A DNA stretch of 64,000 nucleotides from Dictyophora rubrovolvata. Taxonomy: Eukaryota; Basidiomycota; Agaricomycetes; Phallales; Phallaceae. The translations under genes and the position numbers were made by a program. Shown one piece after another: positions 25,765 to 37,600 of the stretch; the stretch's first letter is position 1, and each line of letters begins with the position of its first letter. The DNA lies in the NCBI GenBank assembly GCA_029959195.1, contig CP114121.1:2604001-2668000 (forward strand), in the 5' to 3' direction. Under the pieces are notes generated by a model, which had not been told where the DNA came from, did no database searches, and worked only from the letters and a program-made list of their open reading frames with translations.

Positions 25765-26011
25765 CCGGTGATGGGCTAATTTGACTGGACGATACCCACT
25801 AGTTTTCCAGCGTATCACAATTTCAATGGGTGAATGTCAGTTGCAGGCGAGCCGATGTATATACATTGACTCAACTCAGATCAGCCAGGATCAACGAAAC
25901 AATTGTTGATGACTTCTCACAAATCGGACAGGGCACTTTCCCAAGAGAAGAAAAAACGTCTCACCAGCTCACGAGCCTTGACCTTGTCTGCCACGCCGAT
26001 CATTCCGAAGC

Positions 26012-26184
26012 TGCTGGTATCGGAGTCGCCGGCTAACAGTCAAGCCGACGAAGCATTAGTAAAAATATTATAAATCCCGGTAGTTAGTTTTCACCTTTTA
26101 ATATTTATAATTCTGTATATAAAGCTCTATATTTCGAGCACTAAATAACAAGTTCTATCTAAACCATAACCGCTAGTTGCGACA
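26012..26184 (+). mobile_element. Solo LTR of a Ty1/copia element
   Basis: The 173-base sequence begins TGCTGGTATCGGAGTCGCCG and ends CTAGTTGCGACA. It matches, in reverse orientation, the LTRs of the whole copia element at 34423-38881, but is shorter and more diverged. It is flanked on both sides by the same five bases, GAAGC (26007-26011 and 26185-26189), a target-site duplication. No internal element sequence lies beside it. A solo LTR forms when the two LTRs of an element recombine. It is a fossil clearly older than the full copy. Confidence 0.92.
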
Positions 26185-26660
26185 GAAGCCATGGGAGAGG
26201 ATTGTGTCCTGGTATCCTAGTGTTATCGTTTAGAGCTTACGTTGTTTTCTGCCATACACTGGTAGAGCAAATCAAATTACACGTATTTACCCTGCCATCA
26301 TTTCCACAACAGGCAATAATCTTGGTATAATTAAACTTGTTATACAGGATGATTACCAAAGCGATAATTACGATTACTCCACAGAAACTTTGAGCTGAGA
26401 GAACTCACGTTATGATTTCGTCTGGAAATCTCGCTGGTGGAATTAGGGTCGGCAACGTACAGTATACAGGTGCGACCGTATAAAATACAGACCCAATACG
26501 GGTCCTCCAGTACAGAGTATCCGTGTCGTATCCAGGCATTGTACCGGTCAATATGGTACAGGCCAATACGTATACAGTTATCCCAGAAAATGATTCAGAT
26601 GTTAAGTGTTGAGTTACAGTCACAGTGTATATAGTTACATACGCGCACCGCGCCTATTTC

Positions 26661-26810
26661 CTCACTCGTGTTGAGTACACGTAGTGAGGTACGTTCCTTT
26701 TATAGTTTAGTTTCTCTTTCTATTATTAATTACTGTACCTAGCAATATTCTTTAGGTACGCTAATATTATATCACTCGTGTTGAGTACACGTAGTGAGCA
26801 ATATTCTTTA
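26661..26810. repeat. Paired-hairpin locus A
   Basis: An imperfect palindrome of 28 bases (26661-26688, arms CTCACTnCGTGT / ACACGnAGTGAG) recurs almost exactly at 26772-26798. The second copy sits inside a 42-base segment starting GGTACGCTAATATTATA, which is bracketed by a 14-base direct repeat, AGCAATATTCTTTA, at 26741-26754 and 26797-26810. Just upstream of the first palindrome is a GC-rich ACGCGCACCGCGCC tract. No coding potential is present. See locus B at 56304-56512 for the same layout with different bases. Confidence 0.75.
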
Positions 26811-27784
26811 TTAAGTATTACAAATCAAAGATGTTTGAGCATTATGGCCCCATGTACTGTCATTTGGCATGATACACTCATCTGGACATTCGAATTCTGC
26901 ATGTACTTGGTTATTGAGGCTATGCTGTTCGGTTTAGTTGACGCCAATAGCGTTGCCATGACAAAGAGTCAATGAAGAAGTCAAAACGGTTGTTGGATGA
27001 TGGGGAGCTAAAATAAAATGGATAGTCACCAAAACAAAATCATATCCCTCTTCAAAAAACTTCTTCATATTGAGGGGAGTCTATTGAATCCAACTATGCA
27101 CAGTATTCCTTGGTCCTACATGGTTAAGTGCGCGATTAATAATTTAAGTCGATCACCAATTACATAAAGGTTTGACTAAGTCCGTGCTTTTGATTCAATT
27201 GCCAATTGTCGCACAATCTCAGGGAAAAGTCTCATGATTGTGCCCCCATATAACGTTATGGTAGCGAGTCGGAAACCATGCCACAACATAAAAAATGGCT
27301 CGAAGAGCCGAAAACTGCCTCTGCCCGTGATGTGAGCCCATTGAAATTTAATAGTGGTGTGTTTTCGCTATGGCATTATGGCACAATTGTCTTAACTGTA
27401 CCTGTATTGTATTGAGGGCCGGAACGACTCGTTATAAGGAGATTACACAGAAACGGCGTTTGGACCAGCGCTTGGCGAAACACTAGTAGCGGCACTTGAT
27501 TGCAATTATTATAATCTTTAAGTCCCGACTCATAGGCCAGATTGTATTAGTTTATTTTTATTATTGTTAAGTGATATCAATATCAATGACTCTAATAATG
27601 ATTCTTCCACGCTTCATGACACTCGTGCATGGTGACATTGAAAAAAGTCTTGGCGTGCTCCTTTTCAAATCGAAACAAATGGCAATAAATCAACAACTTA
27701 GCCTGATAATTAGGTTCCTAGTAATGGAGCAAGAATAATACGCACGTCGTGTTACTCCTTCCTCTCGACAAGGCACGAACCAAC
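26811..27784. other. Intergenic, nothing recognised
   Basis: AT-rich sequence with short frames only. The left part borders the hairpin locus; no motif or terminal repeat was seen in the rest. Confidence 0.35.
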
Positions 27785-29326
27785 TCAATTCGACTTCTCG
27801 AACTCGGCAATTTGCTCTTCAAGCCATTGCTTTAACTGGTCTTGGACTTCAACATTACTTGCTCTCGGATCAGCTCTACCAAAACGAGCCCACGGTTGGA
27901 AGTACTAGACGAGTATGTTAGTCGCATTTTGATATCTTGATTTCGTTGCAGGGAAAATTTGACAAACTTTGCCATTAATTTCATTGGCTGGAAGAACAGT
28001 TGCCGCGAAGAGTGAATTATACGCACCAATGCTTTGTACGAAGATCAGGGATGACGTAGAAGTTGGTTATAGAGTTGCTAGCTTACCTAGCAGGATGAAG
28101 TAACAAATGTAATAAAGCCCGCATGACCGGCGAAATGTATCTATGAAAGCAATGGTCACTTTCCCAATAGACGTTTGTTCATCTCACGAGCTTACTGTTG
28201 GAGATTGGTCTTGATACCGCCAGGATTTAAAGAACACGAAGCAATCTTGTCGCTATAATGCCGAGCCATGAAATTTGTCATGAGAACATTCCCCTTATAT
28301 GACGGTTTTGAGTTGTTTGAAATTGTGAAAGGAAAAAAAGATCATCAGCTGACCATTTTGCTAATGCCATATAACCTCCAGTCATTCATTGCTCCAAGGT
28401 TCTTGATTGCCTCGTCTCTCTTTTGTCCGCCTTTGAGAACCTGCCAGTCTATACCAACCTTCCCAGGGGGGAATGAATGTCCGCCAGAAGAAACGTTGAT
28501 AACTCGAGCTTTTTCTTTATGATAGAGTGTTGAACGTCCCAAAGCAGGCATCAAAAGCATCTAATTCGGTCCGTATTTAAGCCTGAGAACAACAGACGCC
28601 AGTCTAAACCAAACCTACGGTGAGATAATAATGTCCTAGTACGTTGGTTCCTATGATTGTATGGAGTTAAAATGATTAAATAGGGCTAGGGACCAATATG
28701 TCCATACCAAATTCTGTCAGTGCGGTTAAAATGATTCGTTGCTGCGAGTATTTAATAGTAAACACGTACGAAGGTCATATCCCTGTTTACTGAGTAATTC
28801 GAACGGAACGAGCATAACACCCCTATTTCTCAATTATAAGCTAAACATATCGAGGAACAAAGTTGGTCTTACGCATTATTGATCAATATATCAACCCTTT
28901 CTTCTCGGCTGAGCACCTCAGTCGCGGCCTTTTTCACGCTGACTAAATCGCTCAAGTCTAGGTCCAAGACAAGACTCTCCCCGATGCTGGACGTCCCCGA
29001 AGACTCATTCTTCAGTTCCTTCTGAATTGACTGAACCGCCTCTTCTCCTTTCCCAGCGTTACGACATGCCAAATATACCTTGGCATTCTTGCGCAACAGC
29101 TCTTTCGCGGTATGATATCCAATACCTGAATTTGCCCCGGTCACTATTGCAACCTAGGACTTGATCAGCTCAAGGCACGAATGCTGGCTGATTCTCTAAG
29201 GGCGAGAGTAGCACTTACCTTTCCTGTCAAATCAGGAATATCCCTTTCCGGTTCAAACGCAGATTTGGGAGGCCAGTGTTGGGATATCTGTGAATATGGC
29301 GAAATAAGAGCTATAATGTTACCCAT
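27785..29326 (-). CDS. Short-chain dehydrogenase/reductase, retinol dehydrogenase-like
   Basis: The gene starts MGNIIALISPYSQISQHWPP and continues DLTGKVAIVTGANSGIGYHT with the Rossmann TGxxxGIG motif that binds NAD(P). Further landmarks are VYLACRNAGKGEEAV, LDLDLSDLVSVK, VDILINNAG, FGTNVLGHYYLT (the last two across introns), RVINVSSGGHSF with the catalytic Ser, and WRLYGISK with the YxxxK pair. The C terminus reads LKQWLEEQIAEFEKSN. These fit the WWOX/retinol dehydrogenase-like branch common in fungi, cytosolic or ER-bound. The substrate is unknown. About eight exons have compatible phases and all catalytic residues are kept, so the gene looks functional. It is not near the terpene synthase, so a role in that pathway is not suggested. 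Confidence 0.85.
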
Positions 29327-29966
29327 AGTGTTGTCGTGTTTTCAAGTCCCATCAGAACAATTTATACACTTTTCTCACATACGACGCCTGTGCTTCCCGG
29401 ATGATATCGAGCTAACAGTAAATTTGAAAATGAAGCGGGCCAATCAGGTACACTCACTAGCAGTCACATCATTCGCTGCTTACGAAATCGGCTATTAACT
29501 GGTGCTCGTATTTATCACCCTGATTTCCTGCTGCCGGCCGAGAGCAGTGAGGACACGCAGTTCTGAAGCTAAGACGACATTGGCTTAGGTTCCGTATTAT
29601 GTAAAGATGCGCAGTCGTAGTTTTCAAATCTTTGATTGACCTTTGCATTTTTCCGACTTTACGAGCGGCAAAATCTTAACGAAACTTTATAGATTATACC
29701 ACTCGAACTTCAAAACAATATTATAGGGCATGAATCTAAGTAATTTAGTATCCTTTCTGCTCGGCTAGTTTTTTCAGCTTATAAGAGTGGAACGTCCCTG
29801 TTAAATAATTGCTCCAATTCGATTTACATTTGGAATGGACGGCGGAAGTTTTGCCTCGAGATAGTGATACATAGAAAAAGCATCCAATTGACGTGAAGTT
29901 GATAGGGAGAGCTCAATTAAAGAATACTAGACAATATAGTCAGGACAGACAACTAGAAGAGAGCCG
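29327..29966. other. Intergenic, nothing recognised
   Basis: About 640 bases between two minus-strand genes. It should contain the promoter of the dehydrogenase and the 3' end of the DUF3455 gene. No other feature was seen. Confidence 0.35.
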
Positions 29967-30850
29967 TCATAACAAAAGCGTACAGTAGTTTGCCGCGTAA
30001 GGAACTGTAATGGGAGGAGAGCCCGGTGTGCACTGAAAGGATTCAAAGATTAAAAGGGGTAGGAATACTGGGGGAAAAAGGTTACCGATGCTGGAGGTTG
30101 ACCGCCTAAAGTAAAGGTTCTATACGCCGTGGTAGCAAAGTCACCATTACCGGGAATCGCGGTTAACTTGAGCCAGTCTACGTCGTGTGTAGAATCAACG
30201 GGAGATTCAACATTTTCAGTTTTGGACATCACAACGAAGCCCTCTGTGTTATTTTTTTCAAGGCCTGGACGGAAGTCGAATAAAGGAGATAGTGAGTTCG
30301 AAGGTGTACCGGAGACATTAGCAACGAAAATGTGATTCCCAAGAAGCGCAAGTGGAGCGTTTGACTCGGACTGTAATATGTTAACTGCGACTTCAATGGG
30401 GGTGATCGACTCAGTTAATTCTGTGGAGCTAAGTCTGTTCACCAAGTCCGAAATACAAGAGACATCGTATAGAGTGGCAACGGCACCAATAGACCTGGAA
30501 AAGAATTCAATGTTATGCCATGAGGGAAAAATTGTAACGAAAATGATTATACGTGAACGTTCCGGAGGAGTTGCATGTATAATTTTGTCTACCAACACCG
30601 AGCTAAAAAGAGGGCAGCGCTAGTCAATACTAGCGACGATCATCGCGTTTATAACTTTACTACCTACCACCAAAGAGACGAGTTTTTGATCAGGAGGAGG
30701 CGGTGTCAGATTAAACCGATTAATAGCCTCGATTGAAATTTGCGAAAGATTACAATTGCTTCCTCCAACTAATACGGGTAAAGCTCGAATGACAGAAGTG
30801 TAGCCAAGAAGGGAAACGAGGAACAACGGAGATGTTTTTAAGAGATACAT
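29967..30850 (-). CDS. Secreted DUF3455 protein
   Basis: Four exons. The start at 30850 is followed by a signal peptide (MYLLKTSPLFLVSLLGYTS, cut after about VIRA). The mature part reads RFNLTPPPPDQKLVSLVV, LGVGRQNYTCNSSGTFT, GAVATLYDVSCI, ALLGNHIFVANVSG, SLSPLFDFRP, GFVVMSK, HDVDWLKLTAIPGNGDFA, YRTFTLGGQPPASCTPG and ends VPYAANYCTLLL at TGA. This is the DUF3455 pattern, widespread in fungi and often mislabelled as malate dehydrogenase. Paired cysteines suggest disulfides, in keeping with an extracellular protein. Function is unknown. The frame is whole and introns are short with regular ends. Confidence 0.85.
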
Positions 30851-31868
30851 GAAAAAAAAACAAGATATTGGCCCTAAGAGTAAAGTATTGGTAACGAATG
30901 GAGTGGAAGAATGGATGAGATGTTGGATAAAATTGAGTTAATTAATGTGGTTTTTATACGCACTAAGGGATACCGATTGGGATGCGCCACCAGTGCGACT
31001 GGTTATGTATGTCATTGACAGGGCTTCGCGTATTGGGAGGGAAGTAGAGATTCAGGTATTTCCCATCAATTGATCTAACCGGAATGATCCCCATGACTGT
31101 GTATTATACACAACAAGTATGCCACTGTTTCAGGCCTAGGGACACAACCGTCGGAATCAACCACACTGGATTGGATTCCATGAACATTTATAGATTCCAT
31201 GATTGTAACTCATAAATACAAAAACCCATTAGAAAATTCAAACGTACTGATATTCTGTATTGAAAAAAGGAGAGGAGCACACACACTACGGGTCAAACCC
31301 AATTAAGCAGGGACATAGCGCAGGTCATCCCGTTCCGAAGTGATCCCGCTCAGCTTACGTGTACTTGCTAAGTTCTGTAAGGGATTGATTTTAACCGTAC
31401 CATGCGATAGGGATACCCTAATATTCAAATCATACAGTGCGGAGCGTTCGTGCCTATAGTGAGGACTTTCAGGCTCGGCGGATCATTTCAATTCGACAAG
31501 TTGGCGCATCTGCATATACCTCATTGCAGTAGCAAGCCTGTGCATGTACATACCAGCATCAGCTGGCGCAACTTGGACAGCATTGGATGTCCTTCGCCAA
31601 GGACCCTTTGTTTCGTAGAGCTTCGGAGGACTCTTATGCGTCTTACCAAGCTGCACCCCGTGTCGTGGCTACAATTTTCGATATCTTGGCAAAATACGAC
31701 AGGGGACCTTTTTTCACATTAGCAAAACACGGCTAACTGGATAAAGCTTTGCACGAGCCCTGTGCGAGAAGTGAATAGTTAGGGATAAAAAAATGTTGTT
31801 AATTACTTGGTACGTGTTCTGTGGTAATATGACATGTCAATTCTACTCTCATTCATTAGCAGCTTGCT
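30851..31868. other. Intergenic, promoter side of the DUF3455 gene
   Basis: Besides the TATA box, no gene was recognised. The stretch 31300-31375 has a few words reminiscent of 5S rRNA (cat-ccc-gtt-ccg) but does not align along its length. Confidence 0.35.
30952..30958 (-). promoter_or_regulatory. TATA box of the DUF3455 gene
   Basis: TATAAAA on the minus strand lies about 100 bases before the start codon. Confidence 0.4.
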
Positions 31869-34158
31869 TTATATCGATTCCAATGTACGACTCCATGTAT
31901 CAACTTTCGGATGTGCTTGAACCTAACCAAACCGTGCTTAGTACAAACATGTAGGTAAGGAATATCTTTCTTCACCTTTGCTGGATCAAATCCGTAAACC
32001 TCTAAACCTTGAAGCGATGTTGCTCGCGACAATGCGACATAGGCTTGTCCTAAATATCAAGTAGTTTGTGATCAGTCGCAAAAAATCACTCAACAGAAAT
32101 ATTATTTTACCTTTCTCGAAAACTTTATTCAAATTAACCTTCACTCGGTCTAGTGTCTGTCCTTGTGACTTATGAATAGACATGGCCCATGACAATATCA
32201 AAGGCAACTAGACACGTAATGTTAAAAAGGAGCCTCCTTTAAGGCAGACCCCGATGATTCAACTTACTTGCATCCGACTTGCTAAAACTTCACCATTCTG
32301 TGCTTCAATCTTCCAGGTCTCAGGTGTAATCACCAAAGTGCATTCACCAGATGTTCCCCCATTAAACCGAATAAGCGGGTATTTCGTTGCCGCGACATCA
32401 GCTTTGGATGACTTGGACTTGGACTTGACATCTTCCTCGTTCTCACCCGGCCGTGGATAATTGTTCGGATCAACGAAGTCGATCACTTTACCCATGCTCC
32501 CGTTGACAAGGTTTTCGTCAGTATTTTTTATCATCATCACTTGCGAATCGATTCGAAGTTGTAGCTGTTGTGGGGCCATAAGATTACCCAACAGTTTCTC
32601 ATCGCCGAAATCTTTGGCAAAATAGGTTCGAGATGTTCCAGTTAAGGCGCTTGTGCGTGCACTATTTGCACGATCAACATCTTCTCGTCGGGGGTATCTA
32701 ATCAAAAGATGAGTAATAAGCTTTTTCATCAACTCGTTAGGTTCTTACAACTCCGTAGGTTCAATGCCGTCGTTGTAAAGGATCGGACGAGACAGAGCTT
32801 TGAACTTGGTGATGGATTCCGGCGAAAGCCGACCAAATCGCATCTCGTTCAGCATATTAATGAATTCTGTAATATTTTCAAAAGTTATGTGAATTCAAAT
32901 ACATTCACAAGAGTTGTACACACCAGGGTCTTTCTGTCGAAACACCTTTGTAAGGTTAAAAGTACGTTTGATGCATTGGGTCCATTGCGCCGCTTCAAAA
33001 GCGAACTTGACGTTTCCACTTTTGGAAACGGGTGGCAATTGAAAGAAGTCACCCGAGACGATCAATTGAATTCCTCCGAATGGCAACTTGTTTTTACGAA
33101 GGGTGCATGCTATTTCCGCTAGCTTGTCGAATAGATCTCCATCAACCATGGAAACTGAGCGAAAAAGGCAACTTTGGATCAAAGCGAAGATCGTGATTAA
33201 ATAACTTTCTCTTACTTTCATCTATGAGCAAGACTTTCGTCCGTATCCAGCGAGTAGACGCTTTCTTGTTACGCCTGACTTTAGTAGCCAGCTCCGACGG
33301 GCTTTCAAGACCGAGACCAATGCCACTAAATGAATGTAGCGTTACACCCCCAATATTGCAGGCCGCTATGCCCGTGGAGGCGGTGATTGCCACAGCATCT
33401 TCAGATTTTGAATACTTTTTCCTAAGACAGCTGATAATTTCTCGAAGCAAAACCGATTTCCCAGTCCCTATATGCTAACTGGTTAACAAACCACGCAGAG
33501 GAGAGCACAGTTGATATTATCACATACCGGCAGAGCCCGTAAAGAAGACATTATGGCCCGTTTGCACGAGCTTCAGAATATGCTGCTGCTCGTTACTCAA
33601 AAATATTGTAGCAACAGTAGGTGCATCTCGCCCGTCTGAAGGAACGTATACTCGAGGTGTAATCGAAGAAGAGGCGAAGGAATTGGATGAAGTAGAGGGT
33701 GCTTGATTGGACACGACAACTTTGGGTCCCTTCTGTACTGATGATGCCCGGGCAGGGTTTGTCCAAGATGCGGGAAGAGTACGCTTCTTAGCCACGGGTT
33801 CATTGCCTTGAGATTCAGAAGATCTCTTTGACGGTATATTCGACGCGTTTCCTAACGCACTTATTGCTGTCCTTTTCGCTGCGTCGAGCATGGCTTGAAC
33901 GGACCTCACCCTCGTGTCATACGAGTTGCGTAGTGGCGCATTCGATGTCGAAGACGTCGACGCGTCGTCAGACGTCAACGAAGAGTTCGGTGCATAAATA
34001 CGTTTCTGTCGAGGAGGCGACGCTGGCCACTCAATCTTGACGCTGGATTGGCTGCTGCTGGGCAAAGGCTGCGATGGCGGCGTGTCGGACCAGTCACGTT
34101 TGACTGAGCGCAGCCCGCTCAAGGAGTTTTCTCTTTTCAATGAGTTTTGAAGGGTCAT
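31869..34158 (-). CDS. PIF1: PIF1-family DNA helicase
   Basis: The N-terminal about 190 residues are Ser/Pro-rich and probably disordered. The helicase core follows: [35 protein letters not shown] (Walker A split by an intron), [38 protein letters not shown] (Walker B), [63 protein letters not shown] and [15 protein letters not shown]. The C terminus [17 protein letters not shown] needs a final intron; without it the frame ends slightly later in unrelated sequence. PIF1 proteins unwind DNA 5'-3' in nucleus and mitochondria, resolving G-quadruplexes and limiting telomerase. The N terminus was not checked for a mitochondrial signal. Helitron origin is unlikely because no Rep domain is present. 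The young copia element lies 265 bases upstream of the start. Confidence 0.9.
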
Positions 34159-34422
34159 TTTACATGAGACGGATTTTTTGGAGAGTAATCCAAGAATTTC
34201 GCGATGATGAGGGGTCTTCGTCGTGAAACGCGTCTGAGAGGAGTTTAGAGAAAAAATGTGCGCAAGGGAACGGGACGCGTATTACCTAATCATTGTGCCA
34301 GACCCGGTAATTTGGCTCAAGAGGGACGTGTGTGACATGAAGCATGTAACGCGTGCAAATAGGTGTGAACATGTTTTCACATAGCACATCGCAATGAAAA
34401 CAGCTGGCCCATCTTCGAAAAT

Positions 34423-34623
34423 TGTCGCAACTAGCGGTTATGGTTTAGATAGAACTTGTTATTTAGTGCTCGAAATATAGAGCTTTATATACAAAATTAT
34501 AAATATGAAAAAGGTAAAAACTAACTACCGGGATTTATAATATTTTACTAAGACTTAACTAATGCGTCGTCAGCGACGACGCAATATTAATTTGACTGTT
34601 AGCCGGCGACTCCGATACCAACA
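34423..34623 (-). repeat. 3' LTR of the copia element
   Basis: 201 bases with TG..CA ends (TGTCGCAACTAGCGG on the + strand at the left, CGATACCAACA at the right). It contains the stop codon and last eight or so codons of the polyprotein. Confidence 0.95.
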
Positions 34624-37600
34624 CTCCCCCTCGACGAGAGCATGCCGGCGAGTTTGCATAAGTCGGCGTGCCTCGGCGCATTCATCGGCTTGGTGAATAA
34701 GTCGGCGGTGTTTTCATTTGTTGAAATATAATTGGTTCGAATTTCGCCTGAATTAACTTTCTCTCGGCAGAAATGATGTCGGATGTCGATGTGTTTGGTG
34801 CGCGAGTGAAGTGTCTCGTCGTTAGCAAATGAAATCGCGGCTTGATTATCTACATTGATTTCCGTTGGTTCCGCGATAGATAAACCTAATTCGGAAATTA
34901 GTGACCTAAGCCAAATGGCTTCGCGGGTTGCATGGCCAATAGCCATGTATTCAGCCTCCATGCTTGATAAAGCGACGGTTGGCTGTTTCTTTGATGACCA
35001 GCTGATTGGTCCGCCTAATCTAAAAATATAGCCGGTAACAGAGCGCCGGTCCGCTAAATTTGCGCCCCAATCAGCGTCGCAAAAACCTTCTAGTGTGAGC
35101 TGATTGGTCGATCCAAGAGTAATTCCGGCGTTTAATGTGCCTTTAAGGTACCGGAAAACGCGTTTAACGGCTGTCCAATGAGCTTTGGAGGGCCGTGATG
35201 AAAATTGGCTGAGGTGCTGTACCGCGTAGGTAATGTCGGGCCGTGTGCCTAGTGACGCGTACATAAGCGATCCTATAGCCATTTGATATTGATGTGGCTC
35301 GATTTCTGGGTCGAGTGCAAGGTCCATCGGTTGGAGTTTGGAGTGAGTGTCCACCGGAGTAGGAGATGGGTTTGCGTCTTGTAGACCCATCCTCTCGATA
35401 ATTTTGTTAATAAATTGTTTTTGAGAAAGAAAAATACTTTTTCTCCCCCTGTCCCGGTGTATCTCCAGTCCAACTATCTGCTTTAATTCACCTAAGTCTG
35501 TGATTTCGAAATGCGACGAAATTTCCTTTTTCGTCTGTGATATCAAATGAATGGCTGATGCGGCGATTGCCATATCATCAATATGGACGGCGATGATGGT
35601 GATGCCGAGATCATTTGATCGGGTAAAAATAGAGTGGTCCGCGTTGGTCCTTGCAAAGCCAATATTAGTGAAGGCTTTGTCAAGTTCCGTTCGCCAAGCG
35701 CGTCCGGACTGTTTAAGTCCATATAAGGATTTCTTGAGTAATAAAACGTTTTTTGATCCGTCACCGAAACCAGGTGGTTGATTCATATAGATTTCTTTAT
35801 CGAGGTAGCCGTTTAGGTAAGCGCCTTTGACGTCAATGCCGTGGAGCTCTAGATCGTAATGTGCGGCTATAGATAGCACGACACGGAGTGATTCTAATCT
35901 TAGCGCGGGCGCTTGTGTGAGCTCATAATCGACGCCGGGAACTTGGGAAAATCCCTTGGCCACTAGTCTAGCTTTGTACTTAGCTATAGCTCCCTCTATA
36001 TTCTTTTTAATTTTGTAGACCCATTTAGAGTCTATGGCCTTCCTATCATCAGGTAAGGTTGCTTTCACATAGGTTCCTTTGGCCTCCAGAGTGGTAAGCT
36101 CCTCTATCATAGCTTTTTGCCATTCTGGCCAATCATCGCGCGTTTTGGCTTCGGCTAAATTGATTGGTTCTGAATCGGCACTAAGAAGCGCGATTAGATC
36201 GTCATCGTCCAATAAGGGAATTGATGGCATTTCTTCTTCGGCTAAGTGCGCGTCCCGCCAGTTTGGTACGGATCGCGATGCCGGATTATTTAATTGGCGA
36301 TAGTTGATTGGCTGTTTCTCGCGTAACCGAGGGATTTGTGATGGAGTCGAGGGTGTGACTATATTTGGAGTAGCCGGAGTGACGGGCGCTTGGGTGGATT
36401 GTGTCATACTCTCCCCCTCAGCCGGCGCCGGGATGTCAGTTGCTGCTTCTATTGTAGCTGATTCCTGTAGACTAATAGGAATACTCCGGTCTTCCTCGAC
36501 TTTGTTATCTAAAAATATAACGTTACGCGAGGTATTAATTTGGCGAGAAGCGGAATTAAAATAGCGATGCGCGCGTGATTGGTCAGAGAAGCCAGTGAAA
36601 ATGAAAGGTCTGGACTTTGGGCCCAGCTTGTCACGATTGGTGGATTGGTCCAGCACATAAATTTCTGAACCGAATTCTTGGAGCCGTTCTAAATTTGGCT
36701 TTTTCCCCGTGATGGCTTCTTCTGGCGTTTTGCCGTCGAGGGCTCTTGTGGGTGATCTGTTCTTGAGATAATTAGCATAGAGTACCGCTTCACCCCACAA
36801 TTGCTTAGATAATTTTTTCTCAAAAATCATCGCCTTGGCATTCTCGACTATCGTCCTGTTTAAACGTTCGGCTATCCCGTTTTGGGCAGATGAATGTGGA
36901 GCCGTCGTTTCGAGTTTGATTCCGCGCTCCTTTAGGTAATTAATGAATTCGCGATCCTCTGTGAATTCTTTTGCATTGTCAATGCGGAATGCTTTGATCT
37001 TCTTCCCATATTGGGTATCGATAAGCGCTTCAAAGTGCTTGAATCGGGATCGGACCTCCGTCCGGTCTTTAATTAAATAGAGAAGCGACCAACGAGTAAA
37101 AACGTCTGTGAATGAGACGAAATAGCGGTATCCGCCAAGTGCAGTCGTTCTTGCCGGTCCCCAAACGTCGGCGCAGACCAAGCCGCCAATAGCATTGGCC
37201 TTAATATGGGAGTCCTTAGGATAGGGCTCTACATGTTGTTTGGCTTGGATGCAAGCTTCGCATTGTGACATTTCCTTATCAGGATTGTCAACCTCCATGC
37301 CTGTAGACATTCTGATTAGAGTTTTAAGTGACTTAAAATTGATATGTCCCATTATCCTATGCCAGTCATCCCATGTGCGACGTTTTGTTGTTCCAAATAA
37401 GGCAATATCAGTTTTTGGGGTCGGCAATACAGGGGTAACATTCATGTTATATAAGCGTCCGGCCTGTGATCCGGCTGCGAATGTTGATTGGCCGCGTTTA
37501 AAATAGACGTTGTTTTTGATAAAAATGACTTGATGGCTCGGGTTAACCGAGGTGAATCTCGATATGGAGATTAATTGGTAAGGAAGGCTCAGCACATGTA

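Noticed and set aside
25830-26011. Open frame running into the solo LTR as a copia remnant
   Set aside because: It shares only the LTR-encoded end (GIGVAG) with the copia protein, and the target duplication sits between it and the LTR, so it is host DNA.
27785-30850. Dehydrogenase and DUF3455 gene as part of a metabolite cluster
   Set aside because: They are far from the terpene synthase and neighbour unrelated housekeeping genes; no functional link is visible.
31300-31390. Possible 5S rRNA gene or 5S-derived SINE
   Set aside because: Only a few short words (such as catcccgttccga) resemble 5S rRNA; the internal promoter and the 3' complement of the acceptor-like stem do not line up.
31869-34158. 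Helitron origin of the PIF1-like helicase
   Set aside because: No Rep/HUH domain, no Helitron ends, and the N-terminal region and introns are those of a host PIF1 gene.
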